Below, in pieces: positions 1 to 8,080 of a stretch of DNA of 64,000 nt. The position numbers were made by a program, and so were the translations under genes. How positions within the stretch are numbered: position 1 is the stretch's first letter; the number at the start of each line of letters is the position of its first letter. Below the pieces are notes generated by a model. It was not told the origin of the DNA, made no database searches, and worked only from the letters and a program-made list of their open reading frames with translations. The DNA comes from Dongia_B sp035539215 (GTDB taxonomy: Bacteria; Pseudomonadota; Alphaproteobacteria; Dongiales; Dongiaceae). The stretch lies in contig DATLIX010000165.1 in assembly GCA_035539215.1 (NCBI GenBank), positions 1 through 64,000 of the forward strand, given 5' to 3'.

Positions 1-543
1 GGTGTTGATGACGGCGCCGATGCCGGTGGTGACGCCGCAGCCGATATAGCAGACCTTGTCGAAGGGCGCGTCCTCGCGGATCTTGGCGAGGGCGATCTCG
101 GGGACCACGGTATAGTTGGCGAAGGTCGAGGTGCCCATATAGTGATGCACCTTCTTGCCGCCGAAGGAGAAACGGCTGGAGCCGTCGGGCATCAGGCCCT
201 GGCCCTGGGTGGTGCGGATCGCCTGGCAGAGGTTGGTCTTCTGGCTGAGGCAGTACTCGCACTGGCGGCATTCCGGCGTGTAGAGCGGAATGACATGGTC
301 GCCCTTTTTGAGCGAAGTGACGCCCGGACCGACATCGACGACGATTCCCGCACCTTCATGGCCGAGGATGGTGGGGAACAGCCCCTCGGGATCGGCGCCG
401 GACAGGGTGAAATAGTCGGTATGGCAAATACCGGTCGCCTTGACCTCGACCAGCACTTCCCCGGCCTTCGGGCCCTCCAACTGCACGGTCTCAATGCTCA
501 ACGGCTTGCCAGCTTCCAAGGCAATTGCAGCGCGAACATCCAT
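1..543 (-). CDS. frmA: S-(hydroxymethyl)glutathione dehydrogenase / class III alcohol dehydrogenase (3' end outside window)
   Basis: The first 181 residues of a zinc-dependent medium-chain dehydrogenase that oxidises S-hydroxymethylglutathione in formaldehyde detoxification. The sequence shows the catalytic zinc ligands Cys40, His62-Glu63 (GHEGAG) and the GCGVTTG loop with Cys170, plus the structural zinc cluster Cys92, Cys95, Cys98 and Cys106 (PECRQCEYC...C). The N-terminus MDVRAAIALEAGKPLSIETV is typical of the class III family and supports the ATG at 541-543. The gene runs off the left edge, so the cofactor domain is only partly visible. No partner such as frmB is in view. Other class III alcohol dehydrogenases share this pattern, but the family assignment is firm. 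Confidence 0.93.
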   Translation of the reverse strand, partial: MDVRAAIALEAGKPLSIETVQLEGPKAGEVLVEVKATGICHTDYFTLSGADPEGLFPTILGHEGAGIVVDVGPGVTSLKKGDHVIPLYTPECRQCEYCLSQKTNLCQAIRTTQGQGLMPDGSSRFSFGGKKVHHYMGTSTFANYTVVPEIALAKIREDAPFDKVCYIGCGVTTGIGAVINT

Positions 544-819
544 GTCTCTCTCCCTGTTAGATGGCCGATTCGGCGGGCGGCATGGTTTCAGAAGGTCATG
601 CCGATGGCAAGTGACGAGGAAGCGAAGAGGGGGACATATCGAGCCGCCGCGATATGCGCCGGCTTGTCATGAAAACACAAAGTTCCGTCGGGCGGGTTCA
701 TCTAAGATGCGGATGGGGCTGGATATGATATTGTCTCGTGGAGCCGAACGCCAACAGGTCAAGCGATCCGCGCGGGGACCATGCGAGCGGGTCCATCCGA
801 TGAGTGATAAGGGGAAGGG

Positions 820-1632
820 ATGAGCATTGTTGCTGCGGTCGTATTGGCGGCCGGCTTGGTCTATCTGATCGCCTTGCTTTTTCTCTATCTCACTCAAAGC
901 AGCAAGGTCTTTCGCCTTTCCGCCACACGGCCGTCGCTGGGAGAGAGTTCGATCGCCGATCGTGCCCAGGTGGTGCAGATCGACCCCGGCGATGGGACCG
1001 TGCTCTTATCCTGGTTCGTGCCGGCGCAACGTCCGGATGGCCGCACAATCGCCTATTTTCACGGCAATGCCGGTACCATTGCCGAACGGGTGGAGCGTGT
1101 TCTGCCCTATCTCGCCGTGGGCTATGGCGCGCTGCTGGTGGGCTATCCGGGGTATGGCGGCAATCCGGGCAAACCGAGCGAGCAAGGTTTCTATCGTGCC
1201 GCGCGCGCCAATCTCGATTTCCTGACAAAGCTCGGCATTTCTCCCCGCCAGCTCATTCTGTTCGGGGAATCGCTTGGTACCGCCGTCGCCGTGCAGATGG
1301 CGCTGGAACGGCCGGCGCTCGCCCTCATTCTTGAAGCACCGTTGGCGTCGATCCATCATTCCGCCTGGGCGCGCTATCCGTATCTCGCTTTTGAGCGGCT
1401 GATCCGCCACAAATTTGCCTCCATCGAAAAGATCGATCAGGTCCGCCTGCCGCTCCTGGTCATCCATGGGGGCAAGGACCAGACGACCGATATTCGCTTC
1501 GGCCGCATGATTCTGGCCCGCGCCAACGAACCAAAACAGGGTTTCTTCCCGCCCGAGGCCGGTCATAATGACCTGATGCAACATGGTATGCCCGAAACTG
1601 TGCGCAGCTTTTTGGAGGCGTTACCGTCGTGA
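820..1632 (+). CDS. Alpha/beta hydrolase, BEM46/ABHD13-like, membrane-anchored
   Basis: A 270-residue serine hydrolase of the alpha/beta fold. Residues 1-23 form one hydrophobic segment that likely anchors it in the inner membrane with the enzyme on the periplasmic side. HGNAG at 81-85 is the oxyanion-hole motif, GESLG at 149-153 carries the nucleophile Ser151, an Asp lies in HGGKDQTTD and a His in GHNDLM near the C-terminus, so the triad is complete. Substrate is unknown; relatives are called phospholipase/carboxylesterase-like. An AAGGGGAAGGG tract just before the ATG acts as ribosome site. The stop overlaps the GTG start of the next gene by 4 bp, implying translational coupling. Confidence 0.88.
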   Translation: MSIVAAVVLAAGLVYLIALLFLYLTQSSKVFRLSATRPSLGESSIADRAQVVQIDPGDGTVLLSWFVPAQRPDGRTIAYFHGNAGTIAERVERVLPYLAVGYGALLVGYPGYGGNPGKPSEQGFYRAARANLDFLTKLGISPRQLILFGESLGTAVAVQMALERPALALILEAPLASIHHSAWARYPYLAFERLIRHKFASIEKIDQVRLPLLVIHGGKDQTTDIRFGRMILARANEPKQGFFPPEAGHNDLMQHGMPETVRSFLEALPS

Positions 1633-2117
1633 GGAAGATCCTCGTCAGCGCCTGTCTGATGGGACGCCCGGTGCGGTATGACGGCCGGGCTGCCGGTCGG
1701 GGCGAGGGGTTATTGGCGCAATGGCAGGCGGAGGGCCGATTGGTGATCGCCTGCCCGGAAGTTGCGGCCGATCTGCCGGTACCGCGGCCGCCGGCTGAGA
1801 TCCGCGGCGGTACGGGCAGCGATGTCCTGGACGGCCTTGCCACCGTCATGACATCGAGCGGCGAAAATGTGACGGACAGTTTTCTTGCCGGCGCGCATGC
1901 GACGCTGGCGCTGGCCTTGCAGCACGGCATCGCCGTTGCCATCCTGAAACAACGCAGCCCCTCTTGCGGCAGTCGCGAAATCTATGACGGCAGGTTCGCC
2001 GATCGCCGAATCCCCGGCGAAGGGCTGACGGCGGCCCTGTTGCGGCGCAATGGCATTGCCGTGTTCGACGAAATGCAGCTGCAGCGGGCCGCGGACTGGC
2101 TCACGGCCCATGAATAG
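1629..2117 (+). CDS. DUF523 family protein
   Basis: A 162-residue protein of the DUF523 family (YbbK-like), small cytosolic proteins of unknown biochemistry. Visible marks are the N-terminal ILVSACLMGRPVRYDG segment and the C-terminal half motif LKQRSPSCGSREIYDG, whose conserved cysteines (SACL, SCG) suggest thiol or metal chemistry. It starts with GTG overlapping the stop of the upstream hydrolase (GTGA), so the two are co-translated. It converges on the NifU-like gene with 37 bp between stops. Family assignment is secure; function is not known. Confidence 0.87.
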   Translation: MRKILVSACLMGRPVRYDGRAAGRGEGLLAQWQAEGRLVIACPEVAADLPVPRPPAEIRGGTGSDVLDGLATVMTSSGENVTDSFLAGAHATLALALQHGIAVAILKQRSPSCGSREIYDGRFADRRIPGEGLTAALLRRNGIAVFDEMQLQRAADWLTAHE

Positions 2118-2138
2118 CCGGCATGCGTCGGCGCTTTT

Positions 2139-2157
2139 CTAAAACGATCCGGCTCTA
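2139..2157. repeat. Short copy of the dispersed TAGAGC/GCTCTA repeat end
   Basis: The 19 bases CTAAAACGATCCGGCTCTA are identical to the right end of the large repeat at 26202-26220. The last three bases (CTA) are the complement of the stop codon TAG of the minus-strand NifU-like gene. It appears to be a terminal fragment of the repeat family found at 26085, 30303, 31632, 54082 and 55144. Confidence 0.7.
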
Positions 2158-2574
2158 TCCCGCCTGATCGAGCGCCTTTTCCAGCGCGGCAAATGGCAGC
2201 AAGACGCAGTCCCGCCGACTCTTGCTGGCGTGGACCGGCGTGAAGATTTCCAGCGCCGGCCAGTCGGTTCCAGCCGTTAGCCCGTCTTGCATCATGGTCC
2301 GGATCGCGGGGATGATGGCGCGGGCCTGCGCCACGGACTGATCGCTGCAGTTTTCTGCAATGGTTGCGGCCGCGGCTTCGCATAACAGGCAGCCACGGAC
2401 CTGATGGCCGATTTGCGCCAGGCGTCCGTCGGACAGAACGATATCAAGCGTCACGCGGTCGCCGCAAAGCGGATTATCCAACGTGACACTGGTCGTGGGT
2501 TGGCTCAAGCGGCCCTTGCCGAAGGCAGCCTTCGCGCGCTCGACCAGAGCGGCATGGTAAAGTGCGGCTGTCAT
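2155..2574 (-). CDS. NifU/IscU-like iron-sulfur scaffold-type protein
   Basis: A 139-residue protein of the IscU/SufU/NifU-N fold. Three cysteines in family positions can be seen: NPLCGDR near residue 36, GCLLCEA near 81-84, and RDCVLL near 121. It lacks a C-terminal thioredoxin-like Nfu domain, so it is a single-domain scaffold-like protein. Its ATG overlaps the stop of the MobA-like fusion gene by 4 bp, making it the last gene of the molybdenum-enzyme accessory operon. A role in supplying the [2Fe-2S] clusters of a molybdenum hydroxylase is inferred from this position. The stop TAG is provided by a repeat fragment. Confidence 0.82.
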   Translation of the reverse strand: MTAALYHAALVERAKAAFGKGRLSQPTTSVTLDNPLCGDRVTLDIVLSDGRLAQIGHQVRGCLLCEAAAATIAENCSDQSVAQARAIIPAIRTMMQDGLTAGTDWPALEIFTPVHASKSRRDCVLLPFAALEKALDQAG

Positions 2575-4187
2575 GACGCCGCTCCCCGCTGCAACGCGGC
2601 ATAAGATTGCGGCGTGTCGATATCGCGAAAGATACCGGCATCTTCGGAGGCGATCTCGACGACGTCAGCCGCATATTCGCCGATCAGGTGGCGGGCGCCG
2701 ACATCGCCGGCCAGATTCTGCATATCGGCAAAATAGCGCCGATCCCACAGCACCGGATTGCCCCGCTTGCCGCCATGGACCGGCAGGACGATCGAGCGGC
2801 CTTCGACGGGATTATAGGCGGCCAGCATGCGGCGCAGCAGGGCCGGTGAAACCATCGGCATATCGCCCAGCAGGACGAAGGCCGCGGTCAAGGCAGGGGA
2901 CAGGGCCGCGAGGCCAGCCTTGAGGGAAGCGCTCATGCCGATCTCGTAATCCTTGGCCATGACGAAACGCACCGGCCGTCCCGCCAGCGCCTGCTGCACT
3001 TTCTCAGGCTGATGGCCGAGCACGACGACGATCTCCGAGAGGTCGAGCGTCAGCGCCCGATCGACCACATGGCAGATCAGGGGTTTGCCCTCCACATCCA
3101 GCAGCAGCTTGTTCTGCCCCATGCGGCTCGACTTGCCGGCCGCCAGGATAACCGCACCGATATTCGCCGGCTGGCCCTGCGGGACGGCGCCGAGACGTGG
3201 CTGGGGCCGGCTCAGAATCTCGCCCAGCAGGCCGCCGACGCCCATATGGCGGATATCGCGGGCGGTCACCGGCAGATCGGCGATAAGGCGCTGCAGCACC
3301 CAGTCGACGCCGTTCTGCTTAGGCGAGCGCGCGCAGCCGGGCAGGCCGATGATGGGTTTGCCGGCAATCGACGCAAGCAGCAGGAGGTTGCCGGGATCGA
3401 CCGGCATGCCGAATTGCTCGACCGTTCCGCCGCTGGCCTGGATCGCCGCCGGGATGACATCCAGCCGATCGGTGATGGCGCTGGCGCCGAGGACCAGCAG
3501 CAGCTCGGCCCCGGCGGCGAGACAGTCGGCAATCGTCCGGGTAAGTTCGACGGCATCATGGCGGCAGCGCCGTTCGATCATCAGGCTGCAGTTCAGTTCG
3601 GCCAGCCGCTTGACGGTGACCTCGGTCGTCTTCGTCAGCACGCTGTCTTTCAGGGTCGGCAAGGTAGTCTGGATCAACCCGATGCGGCGCGGCCGGAACG
3701 GTGCGACGTCGATATGCGTGGATGCCTTGGCGATCGCGCAAACCCGGTCCAGCATCTTCTGCGGCACGCTGAAGGGGATGATCTTGACGGTCGCGACCAT
3801 CTGGCCGGCCATGACCGGCTTGTAGCGGTCCAGGGTTGCCAGCGTGATGGTTTCATCGACCTCGTTGACGGCATCGATCACGGCTGGGTCCAGCCGGAGG
3901 ACGCCGTCGCTTTCGGCAAAAAGGTTGGCGCGACCGGTGAAGGCCGGGTCGACACGAATATTTGCACCGGCAATAGCCTGAGCCAGACCGGCCGCCGCCT
4001 CATCCTCGCCGACATCGCCGGCTTCAAGCCGCGCCACGACGACACTGCCATGACCGGCAGCGGCGAGGAGTGCCAGGTCGCTGTCGCTGAGATGGCGCCC
4101 TTTCTTGAAAAGCTGGTCGCCGACACGTACCGCATGCGCAAGGATGGCGTCGCGGCATTGATCGAGAGGCAAGGCACCGAAGATCAT
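2571..4187 (-). CDS. Fusion of molybdopterin-binding domain with MobA/MocA-like nucleotidyltransferase
   Basis: A 538-residue two-domain protein. The N-terminal ~340 residues resemble MoaB/MoeA/CinA-type molybdopterin-binding proteins, with the LLLVLGASAITDR and GKPIIGLPGCARSPK segments. The C-terminal ~190 residues form a nucleotidyltransferase starting with ILAAGKSSRMGQNKLLL, the glycine-rich signature and lysine of MocA/MobA, followed by LLGDMPMVS. The MocA-like motif and its XdhC/Cox neighbours suggest CTP:molybdopterin cytidylyltransferase activity, producing the MCD cofactor used by CO dehydrogenase/xanthine-oxidase family enzymes. It sits 5 bp after the upstream xdhC-like gene. GMP transfer cannot be ruled out, but a separate mobA exists at 49903. 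Confidence 0.88.
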   Translation of the reverse strand: MIFGALPLDQCRDAILAHAVRVGDQLFKKGRHLSDSDLALLAAAGHGSVVVARLEAGDVGEDEAAAGLAQAIAGANIRVDPAFTGRANLFAESDGVLRLDPAVIDAVNEVDETITLATLDRYKPVMAGQMVATVKIIPFSVPQKMLDRVCAIAKASTHIDVAPFRPRRIGLIQTTLPTLKDSVLTKTTEVTVKRLAELNCSLMIERRCRHDAVELTRTIADCLAAGAELLLVLGASAITDRLDVIPAAIQASGGTVEQFGMPVDPGNLLLLASIAGKPIIGLPGCARSPKQNGVDWVLQRLIADLPVTARDIRHMGVGGLLGEILSRPQPRLGAVPQGQPANIGAVILAAGKSSRMGQNKLLLDVEGKPLICHVVDRALTLDLSEIVVVLGHQPEKVQQALAGRPVRFVMAKDYEIGMSASLKAGLAALSPALTAAFVLLGDMPMVSPALLRRMLAAYNPVEGRSIVLPVHGGKRGNPVLWDRRYFADMQNLAGDVGARHLIGEYAADVVEIASEDAGIFRDIDTPQSYAALQRGAAS

Positions 4188-4192
4188 CAGGT

Positions 4193-4894
4193 TCAGCGCG
4201 TTACGCGGCGATGCAAGGCGGCCGTCATCTGCGCCAGGACGGAGACCGCAATTTCCGCCGGTGATTTGGCGCCGATGTCGAAGCCGGCCGGGCCATGGAT
4301 GCGCGCGAGATCCTCGGCCGTGAAACCCGATCCGGTCAGGCGCTCCAGCCGTGCCGCATGGGTCTTCTTGCTGCCCAGGGCGCCGATATAAAAGACCGGC
4401 GTGCGCAAAGCGAAATCCAGGGCCGGATCGTCGAGCTTCGGATCATGGGTGAGCGTGACCACGGCACTCCGCCGATCCGGCTTCAACGCTTCCAACGCCT
4501 CGTCCGGCCAGTCGTGGCGCAGCTCGATATCGGGAAAGCGCAATTCGCTGGCAAAGGAACGGCGCGGGTCGATGACCGTTACCTGATAGCCGGCGAGCGC
4601 GGCCATCGGCGCGAGGCTCTGGGAAATATGCACGGCGCCGACAATCATCAGCCGGGTGGGCGGGTTATGGGTCTGGACGAAAACGCGCCGCTGTCCGATC
4701 TCCATCTCAACACTGCGATCATCGATCAGCATCTGGCGGATGTTTGCCAGATCCGCCGCCGACAGCGCGAAAACGGTTCCGGCGGCGTCGGCCGTCACCA
4801 TATCCTGCTCTCCGGTCGCGAGATCGGTCAGCAAGGCGGCGGGAATTTGCGCCGCCTTGCAATCGAGCAGATCTTGGAGGATTGCGAGCTTCAT
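4193..4894 (-). CDS. XdhC family protein, C-terminal Rossmann-domain type (CoxF-like)
   Basis: A 233-residue accessory protein of the XdhC/CoxF family, which binds molybdenum cofactor, assists its sulfuration and delivers it to xanthine-dehydrogenase or CO-dehydrogenase type enzymes. The XdhC_C Rossmann domain is visible from about residue 80 (RLMIVGAVHISQSLAPMA), with TLTHDPKLDD and YIGALGSKKTHAARL. The N-terminal ~75 residues are shorter and do not show the GSVSGGC signature, which is instead in the separate 106-residue protein upstream. The two genes together therefore look like one XdhC split into two proteins. It is 12 bp after that gene and 5 bp before the MobA-like fusion. Confidence 0.9.
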   Translation of the reverse strand: MKLAILQDLLDCKAAQIPAALLTDLATGEQDMVTADAAGTVFALSAADLANIRQMLIDDRSVEMEIGQRRVFVQTHNPPTRLMIVGAVHISQSLAPMAALAGYQVTVIDPRRSFASELRFPDIELRHDWPDEALEALKPDRRSAVVTLTHDPKLDDPALDFALRTPVFYIGALGSKKTHAARLERLTGSGFTAEDLARIHGPAGFDIGAKSPAEIAVSVLAQMTAALHRRVTR

Positions 4895-4906
4895 GCCGTT
4901 ACCGGA

Positions 4907-5227
4907 TCAATCGAGACGTTCAACATAGACCTGCACCTTGCCGCCACAGGCAAGGCCGACCTCCCAGGCCTGTTCATCGGTGACGCCGAAATCCAGCAGC
5001 CGGGGCTTGCCGTCTTGCATCACTTCCAGGGCCTCCTTGACCACGGCCCCTTCGATGCAGCCGCCGGAAACCGACCCCATCATGCTGCCGGCCTGGTCAA
5101 CGACCAGCTGGCTGCCGGCCGGGCGCGGCGATGAGCCCCAGGTGCTGGTGACGGTGGCGATGGCGACCGAGCGGCCGGACGCCTTCCAGTCCGCCGCGAG
5201 GCTGAGCAGGTCCTGATCGGTGGTCAT
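4907..5227 (-). CDS. XdhC family protein, N-terminal CoxI domain only
   Basis: A 106-residue protein consisting of the XdhC_CoxI domain: an AIATVTSTWGSSPRPAGSQ segment followed by MGSVSGGCIEG, where the Cys of the family is implicated in handling the molybdenum cofactor sulfur. A full XdhC is about 250-350 residues, so this is the front half, with the Rossmann half encoded next door. Its ATG overlaps the stop of the VWA gene by 4 bp. The split arrangement is common in cox-type clusters and is not evidence of decay. Confidence 0.9.
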   Translation of the reverse strand: MTTDQDLLSLAADWKASGRSVAIATVTSTWGSSPRPAGSQLVVDQAGSMMGSVSGGCIEGAVVKEALEVMQDGKPRLLDFGVTDEQAWEVGLACGGKVQVYVERLD

Positions 5228-6456
5228 GCTGCCAGAACTCCTGTGCTGGGCCGGCGGCCGCGCTGCGGCTCGGCGCTCAATACGCTGGTCAGATCGCGCA
5301 TGGAATTGAGATTATGGATCGGCCGGAAGTCGTCAACATGCTTGATAAGGACGGCGGCCCCCTGCGTCAATGGCTCATAGGCGTCATAGCGCAGCAGCGG
5401 GTTGAGCCAGATCAGATGCCGACAGGAACGATGCAGCCGGCTGATCTCCCGTTCCAGGCCGGCAGCGCCATCGCGATCAAGGCCGTCGCTGATCAAGAGA
5501 ACAACCGCACCTTGTCCAAGGATGCGGCGCGCCCAGCGGAGATTGAATTGGGCCAGGCAATGACCGATGCGCGTCCCGCCGGACCAGTCGACCACCGATT
5601 TTCCCACCCGGTCGAGAGCCACGTCGATATCCTTGTGCCGCAACAAACGCGTGATATTGCTGAGGCGCGTGCCGAACAGGAAGACGTGGACGCGGTCGCG
5701 GTCATTGGTGATCGCATGCAGGAAATGCAGGGCAAGGCGGGAATAGCGGCTCATCGAGCCGGAAATATCGCAAAGAACGACCAAGGGCGGGTGGCGGCGC
5801 TTCGGTGATTTGAAACGCAGCGGAATGGTGCCGTGATGGCGCAAGGCAGCCCTCAGGCTGGCGCGCATATCGACCTGGGTGCCCTGATTGTCCCGGCGGA
5901 ACCGCCGCGTCGGTACCTCCATGATCGGCAGCCGCAAATCGGCAATGGCTCTTTTCGCCAGCGCCAGTTCAGCATTGGTCATTTTATCGAAATCCATTTC
6001 CTGCAGGATCTCGCGCTGAGAATAGGTCAGGGTGGCTTCGGTCCTGATCTCCTCTTCGCGGTCGGCGAGATCGGCATCTTCGGCGGCGCGATCACCTTGC
6101 AGCGCTTCGCTCAGGCGCGGACTGATCTCCTCATGATCGGCGCCATCCGCATCGATGGCGAGACGCGGCAACAGCAGGGACATCATCCGTTGCAGGAACT
6201 GGGGATTTCGCCAGAAAATATGAAACGCCTGATCGAATATCTCGCGCTGCTCGCGTCGCTGCACAAACACCGCATGCAGGGTCCAGTAGAAGTCGTCACG
6301 GCTGCTGATGCCGGCGGCCTGCAGGGCCTCGATGGCGGCGATCACCTTGCCGGGGCCGATCGGCAGGCCGGCGGCACGCAAGGCGCGCGCGAAATACATG
6401 ATATTGTCGACCAGCCGGCCGCTCTTGCTGCTGCCGGTCCGATCATCGGCCTGCAT
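5224..6456 (-). CDS. VWA domain-containing CoxE family protein
   Basis: A 410-residue protein of the CoxE/VWA family. The C-terminal half has the metal-ion-dependent adhesion site in LCDISGSMSRYSRL (DxSxS), with later TRIGHCLAQF and LLISDGLDR segments that complete the VWA fold. CoxE proteins work with MoxR/CoxD ATPases; in Oligotropha carboxidovorans the pair is needed to mature the copper-sulfur-molybdenum site of CO dehydrogenase. The start overlaps the stop of the MoxR gene by one base. It has 4-bp overlap with the CoxI-type gene downstream, so translation is coupled throughout. Confidence 0.9.
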   Translation of the reverse strand: MQADDRTGSSKSGRLVDNIMYFARALRAAGLPIGPGKVIAAIEALQAAGISSRDDFYWTLHAVFVQRREQREIFDQAFHIFWRNPQFLQRMMSLLLPRLAIDADGADHEEISPRLSEALQGDRAAEDADLADREEEIRTEATLTYSQREILQEMDFDKMTNAELALAKRAIADLRLPIMEVPTRRFRRDNQGTQVDMRASLRAALRHHGTIPLRFKSPKRRHPPLVVLCDISGSMSRYSRLALHFLHAITNDRDRVHVFLFGTRLSNITRLLRHKDIDVALDRVGKSVVDWSGGTRIGHCLAQFNLRWARRILGQGAVVLLISDGLDRDGAAGLEREISRLHRSCRHLIWLNPLLRYDAYEPLTQGAAVLIKHVDDFRPIHNLNSMRDLTSVLSAEPQRGRRPSTGVLAA

Positions 6457-7388
6457 CAGCGGGCCGCCATCTCTGCGCGCACTTCCTCAAGGAGACGGGC
6501 GGCCTCGCTGCCCTGGATGCGCGCGATATCGTCCTGGTATTTCAGCAGGGCGCCCAGGCTGCTGTCGATCGCCTTCGGATTGAGGGCGACCTCATTCAAC
6601 TGCACGAGCGCGTCGGTCCAGTCGATGGTTTCGGCGACACCCGGCAGCTTATAGAGCTCGAGCCGTCGCAGTTTCTGCACAAAAGCCACGACCTCGCGGC
6701 TCAGCTGCGCGGCAGCCGCCGGCACCTTGGCATGCAGGATCGCCAGTTCGCGCGCTGCGTCGGGATAATCGACCCAGTAATAATAGCACCGGCGTTTCAG
6801 CGCGTCGTGAATCTCACGCGTGCGGTTCGAGGTGATGATGACGATCGGCGGCTCGGCCGCCTTGATGACGCCGATTTCAGGAATCGTAATCTGGAAATCG
6901 GAAAGAACCTCCAGCAGGAAGGCCTCGAAGGGCTCGTCGGTGCGATCCAATTCATCGATCAGCAGCACGGGTGGCCCGGCCGGATCGGGTTCCAAGGCCT
7001 GAAGCAGGGGACGTTTGATGAGAAAGCGGTCGGAAAAGATATCCCGGGCGATCAGGTCGCGGGAGGTCTCGTGCGCCGCTTCGGCCAGGCGGATCTCCAG
7101 CATCTGCCGGGCATAGTTCCACTCATAGACGGCGGCGGCAACGTCCAGCCCCTCATAGCATTGCAGGCGAATGAGCCGGCGGCCTAAGGTCGAGGCCAAT
7201 ACTTTGGCAATCTCGGTCTTGCCGACGCCGGCCTCGCCCTCGAGAAAGAGCGGCCGGTGGAGTTTGAGCGCCAGGAAGACCGCCGTGGCGAGGCTGCGGT
7301 CTGCGAGATAGCTGCCGCCCTGCAGAAGCTCAGCGGCAGCATCGATCGAGGCTGGCAGATCGGTCGTTGAAGATGCCGCGTTCACCAT
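6456..7388 (-). CDS. MoxR family AAA+ ATPase (CoxD-like)
   Basis: A 310-residue MoxR-family ATPase. Walker A is FLEGEAGVGKTEIAK near residues 54-68, Walker B is VLLIDELDRTDEPFEAFLLE near 142-160, and sensor 1 is IVIITSNRTREIHDALKRRC. MoxR ATPases act as chaperones paired with VWA proteins, here the gene immediately downstream, and CoxD is the relative that activates CO dehydrogenase. It starts 8 bp after the ydbL-like stop, with AGGCC about 7 bases before the ATG. It may therefore be transcribed with the ydbH-ynbE-ydbL-like genes. Confidence 0.92.
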   Translation of the reverse strand: MVNAASSTTDLPASIDAAAELLQGGSYLADRSLATAVFLALKLHRPLFLEGEAGVGKTEIAKVLASTLGRRLIRLQCYEGLDVAAAVYEWNYARQMLEIRLAEAAHETSRDLIARDIFSDRFLIKRPLLQALEPDPAGPPVLLIDELDRTDEPFEAFLLEVLSDFQITIPEIGVIKAAEPPIVIITSNRTREIHDALKRRCYYYWVDYPDAARELAILHAKVPAAAAQLSREVVAFVQKLRRLELYKLPGVAETIDWTDALVQLNEVALNPKAIDSSLGALLKYQDDIARIQGSEAARLLEEVRAEMAAR

Positions 7389-7396
7389 CTGCAGGC

Positions 7397-7762
7397 CTAT
7401 TTTTTTACCCAGTTGCCGCTGTCATTCATGTAGTACCAGCCGGGCTGGAGATTCTCCTGAATCACTTTTTCTGCCGTCAAAGCGCCGATTTGCTCCACCG
7501 GCACACCCTTCTGCTTGGCAATGCTCTCATATTTGGCGCGACGCTGGGCGTTGATCGTGGCGATCAGCGTCTGGATATCCGGGGTGGGTGCGCCGACAGC
7601 TCCGACATAGCCATCCGGGCGCTCGCCGACGAGCCCCTTGGCCCTGGCGCCGTCCAGCGTTTCCGCCCAGGCCGGCGCTGCCAGCAGGACCGCCGAGGCG
7701 ACGGCGGCGATGATCCAGCGTAGCACTTGACGGCTAAAAGCCGAACTTGGAATTGGTCTCAT
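7397..7762 (-). CDS. YdbL family (DUF1318) periplasmic protein
   Basis: A 121-residue exported protein. A signal peptide spans roughly residues 1-33 (hydrophobic core IIAAVASAVLLAAP, cleavage after AWA). The mature part contains ARAKGLVGERPDGYVG, typical of DUF1318/YdbL, and ends in PGWYYMNDSGNWVKK. In Escherichia coli YdbL is a periplasmic partner of the YdbH-YnbE envelope-spanning bridge, which is one of the redundant AsmA-like systems for phospholipid transport to the outer membrane. Here the three genes lie in the same order, ydbH, ynbE, ydbL. Confidence 0.87.
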   Translation of the reverse strand: MRPIPSSAFSRQVLRWIIAAVASAVLLAAPAWAETLDGARAKGLVGERPDGYVGAVGAPTPDIQTLIATINAQRRAKYESIAKQKGVPVEQIGALTAEKVIQENLQPGWYYMNDSGNWVKK

Positions 7763-7783
7763 GATGATCGGCCTCGCTTCTGC

Positions 7784-8029
7784 CTAGAACAGGTTCGGAT
7801 CTGACTTGATCAGGCTGTCGACATCCTTATCGATCTTAACCCGAACTTCCTGCTCAATCTTGACGTTGAGATTGATCACGATCGGCTTATCGGGCGCCTC
7901 GACCTTGACGGTGGGGTTGCAGGCTGCCACCAGGGCGGCAAAGAGCAGGGAGCCCAGCAGCGGTAAGATCAGCCGCGACCGCCGGTTGGCCCCTCGCAGG
8001 CGGCCACTTTCCGTTGCAATCCAATTCAA
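7784..8029 (-). CDS. YnbE-like outer-membrane lipoprotein
   Basis: An 81-residue lipoprotein. A hydrophobic signal segment ending in the lipobox LVAAC is followed by a short mature chain rich in beta-prone residues (VINLNVKIEQEVRVKI), as in YnbE. The start chosen is a TTG at 8027-8029 because GGGGGAGGA lies about 6 bases upstream; the open frame continues to 8074 with no better site. YnbE is thought to dock in the outer membrane and extend the YdbH beta-groove. It is 51 bp after ydbH and 21 bp before ydbL. Confidence 0.83.
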   Translation of the reverse strand: MNWIATESGRLRGANRRSRLILPLLGSLLFAALVAACNPTVKVEAPDKPIVINLNVKIEQEVRVKIDKDVDSLIKSDPNLF

Positions 8030-8080
8030 TCGACGATCCTCCCCCAGGGTGCTGACGGCCGGTAACAACGGCAAGGTGGC

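Noticed and set aside
142..672. Plus-strand open frame opposite the alcohol dehydrogenase
   Set aside because: It is the antisense of a well-supported enzyme gene and has no ribosome site or family resemblance.
3012..4391. Long plus-strand open frame (459 residues) opposite the MobA-like fusion and xdhC-like gene
   Set aside because: High-GC antisense frames stay open by chance; composition (many Ala, Asp, Arg, Gln) is unnatural and the minus strand has recognisable domains.
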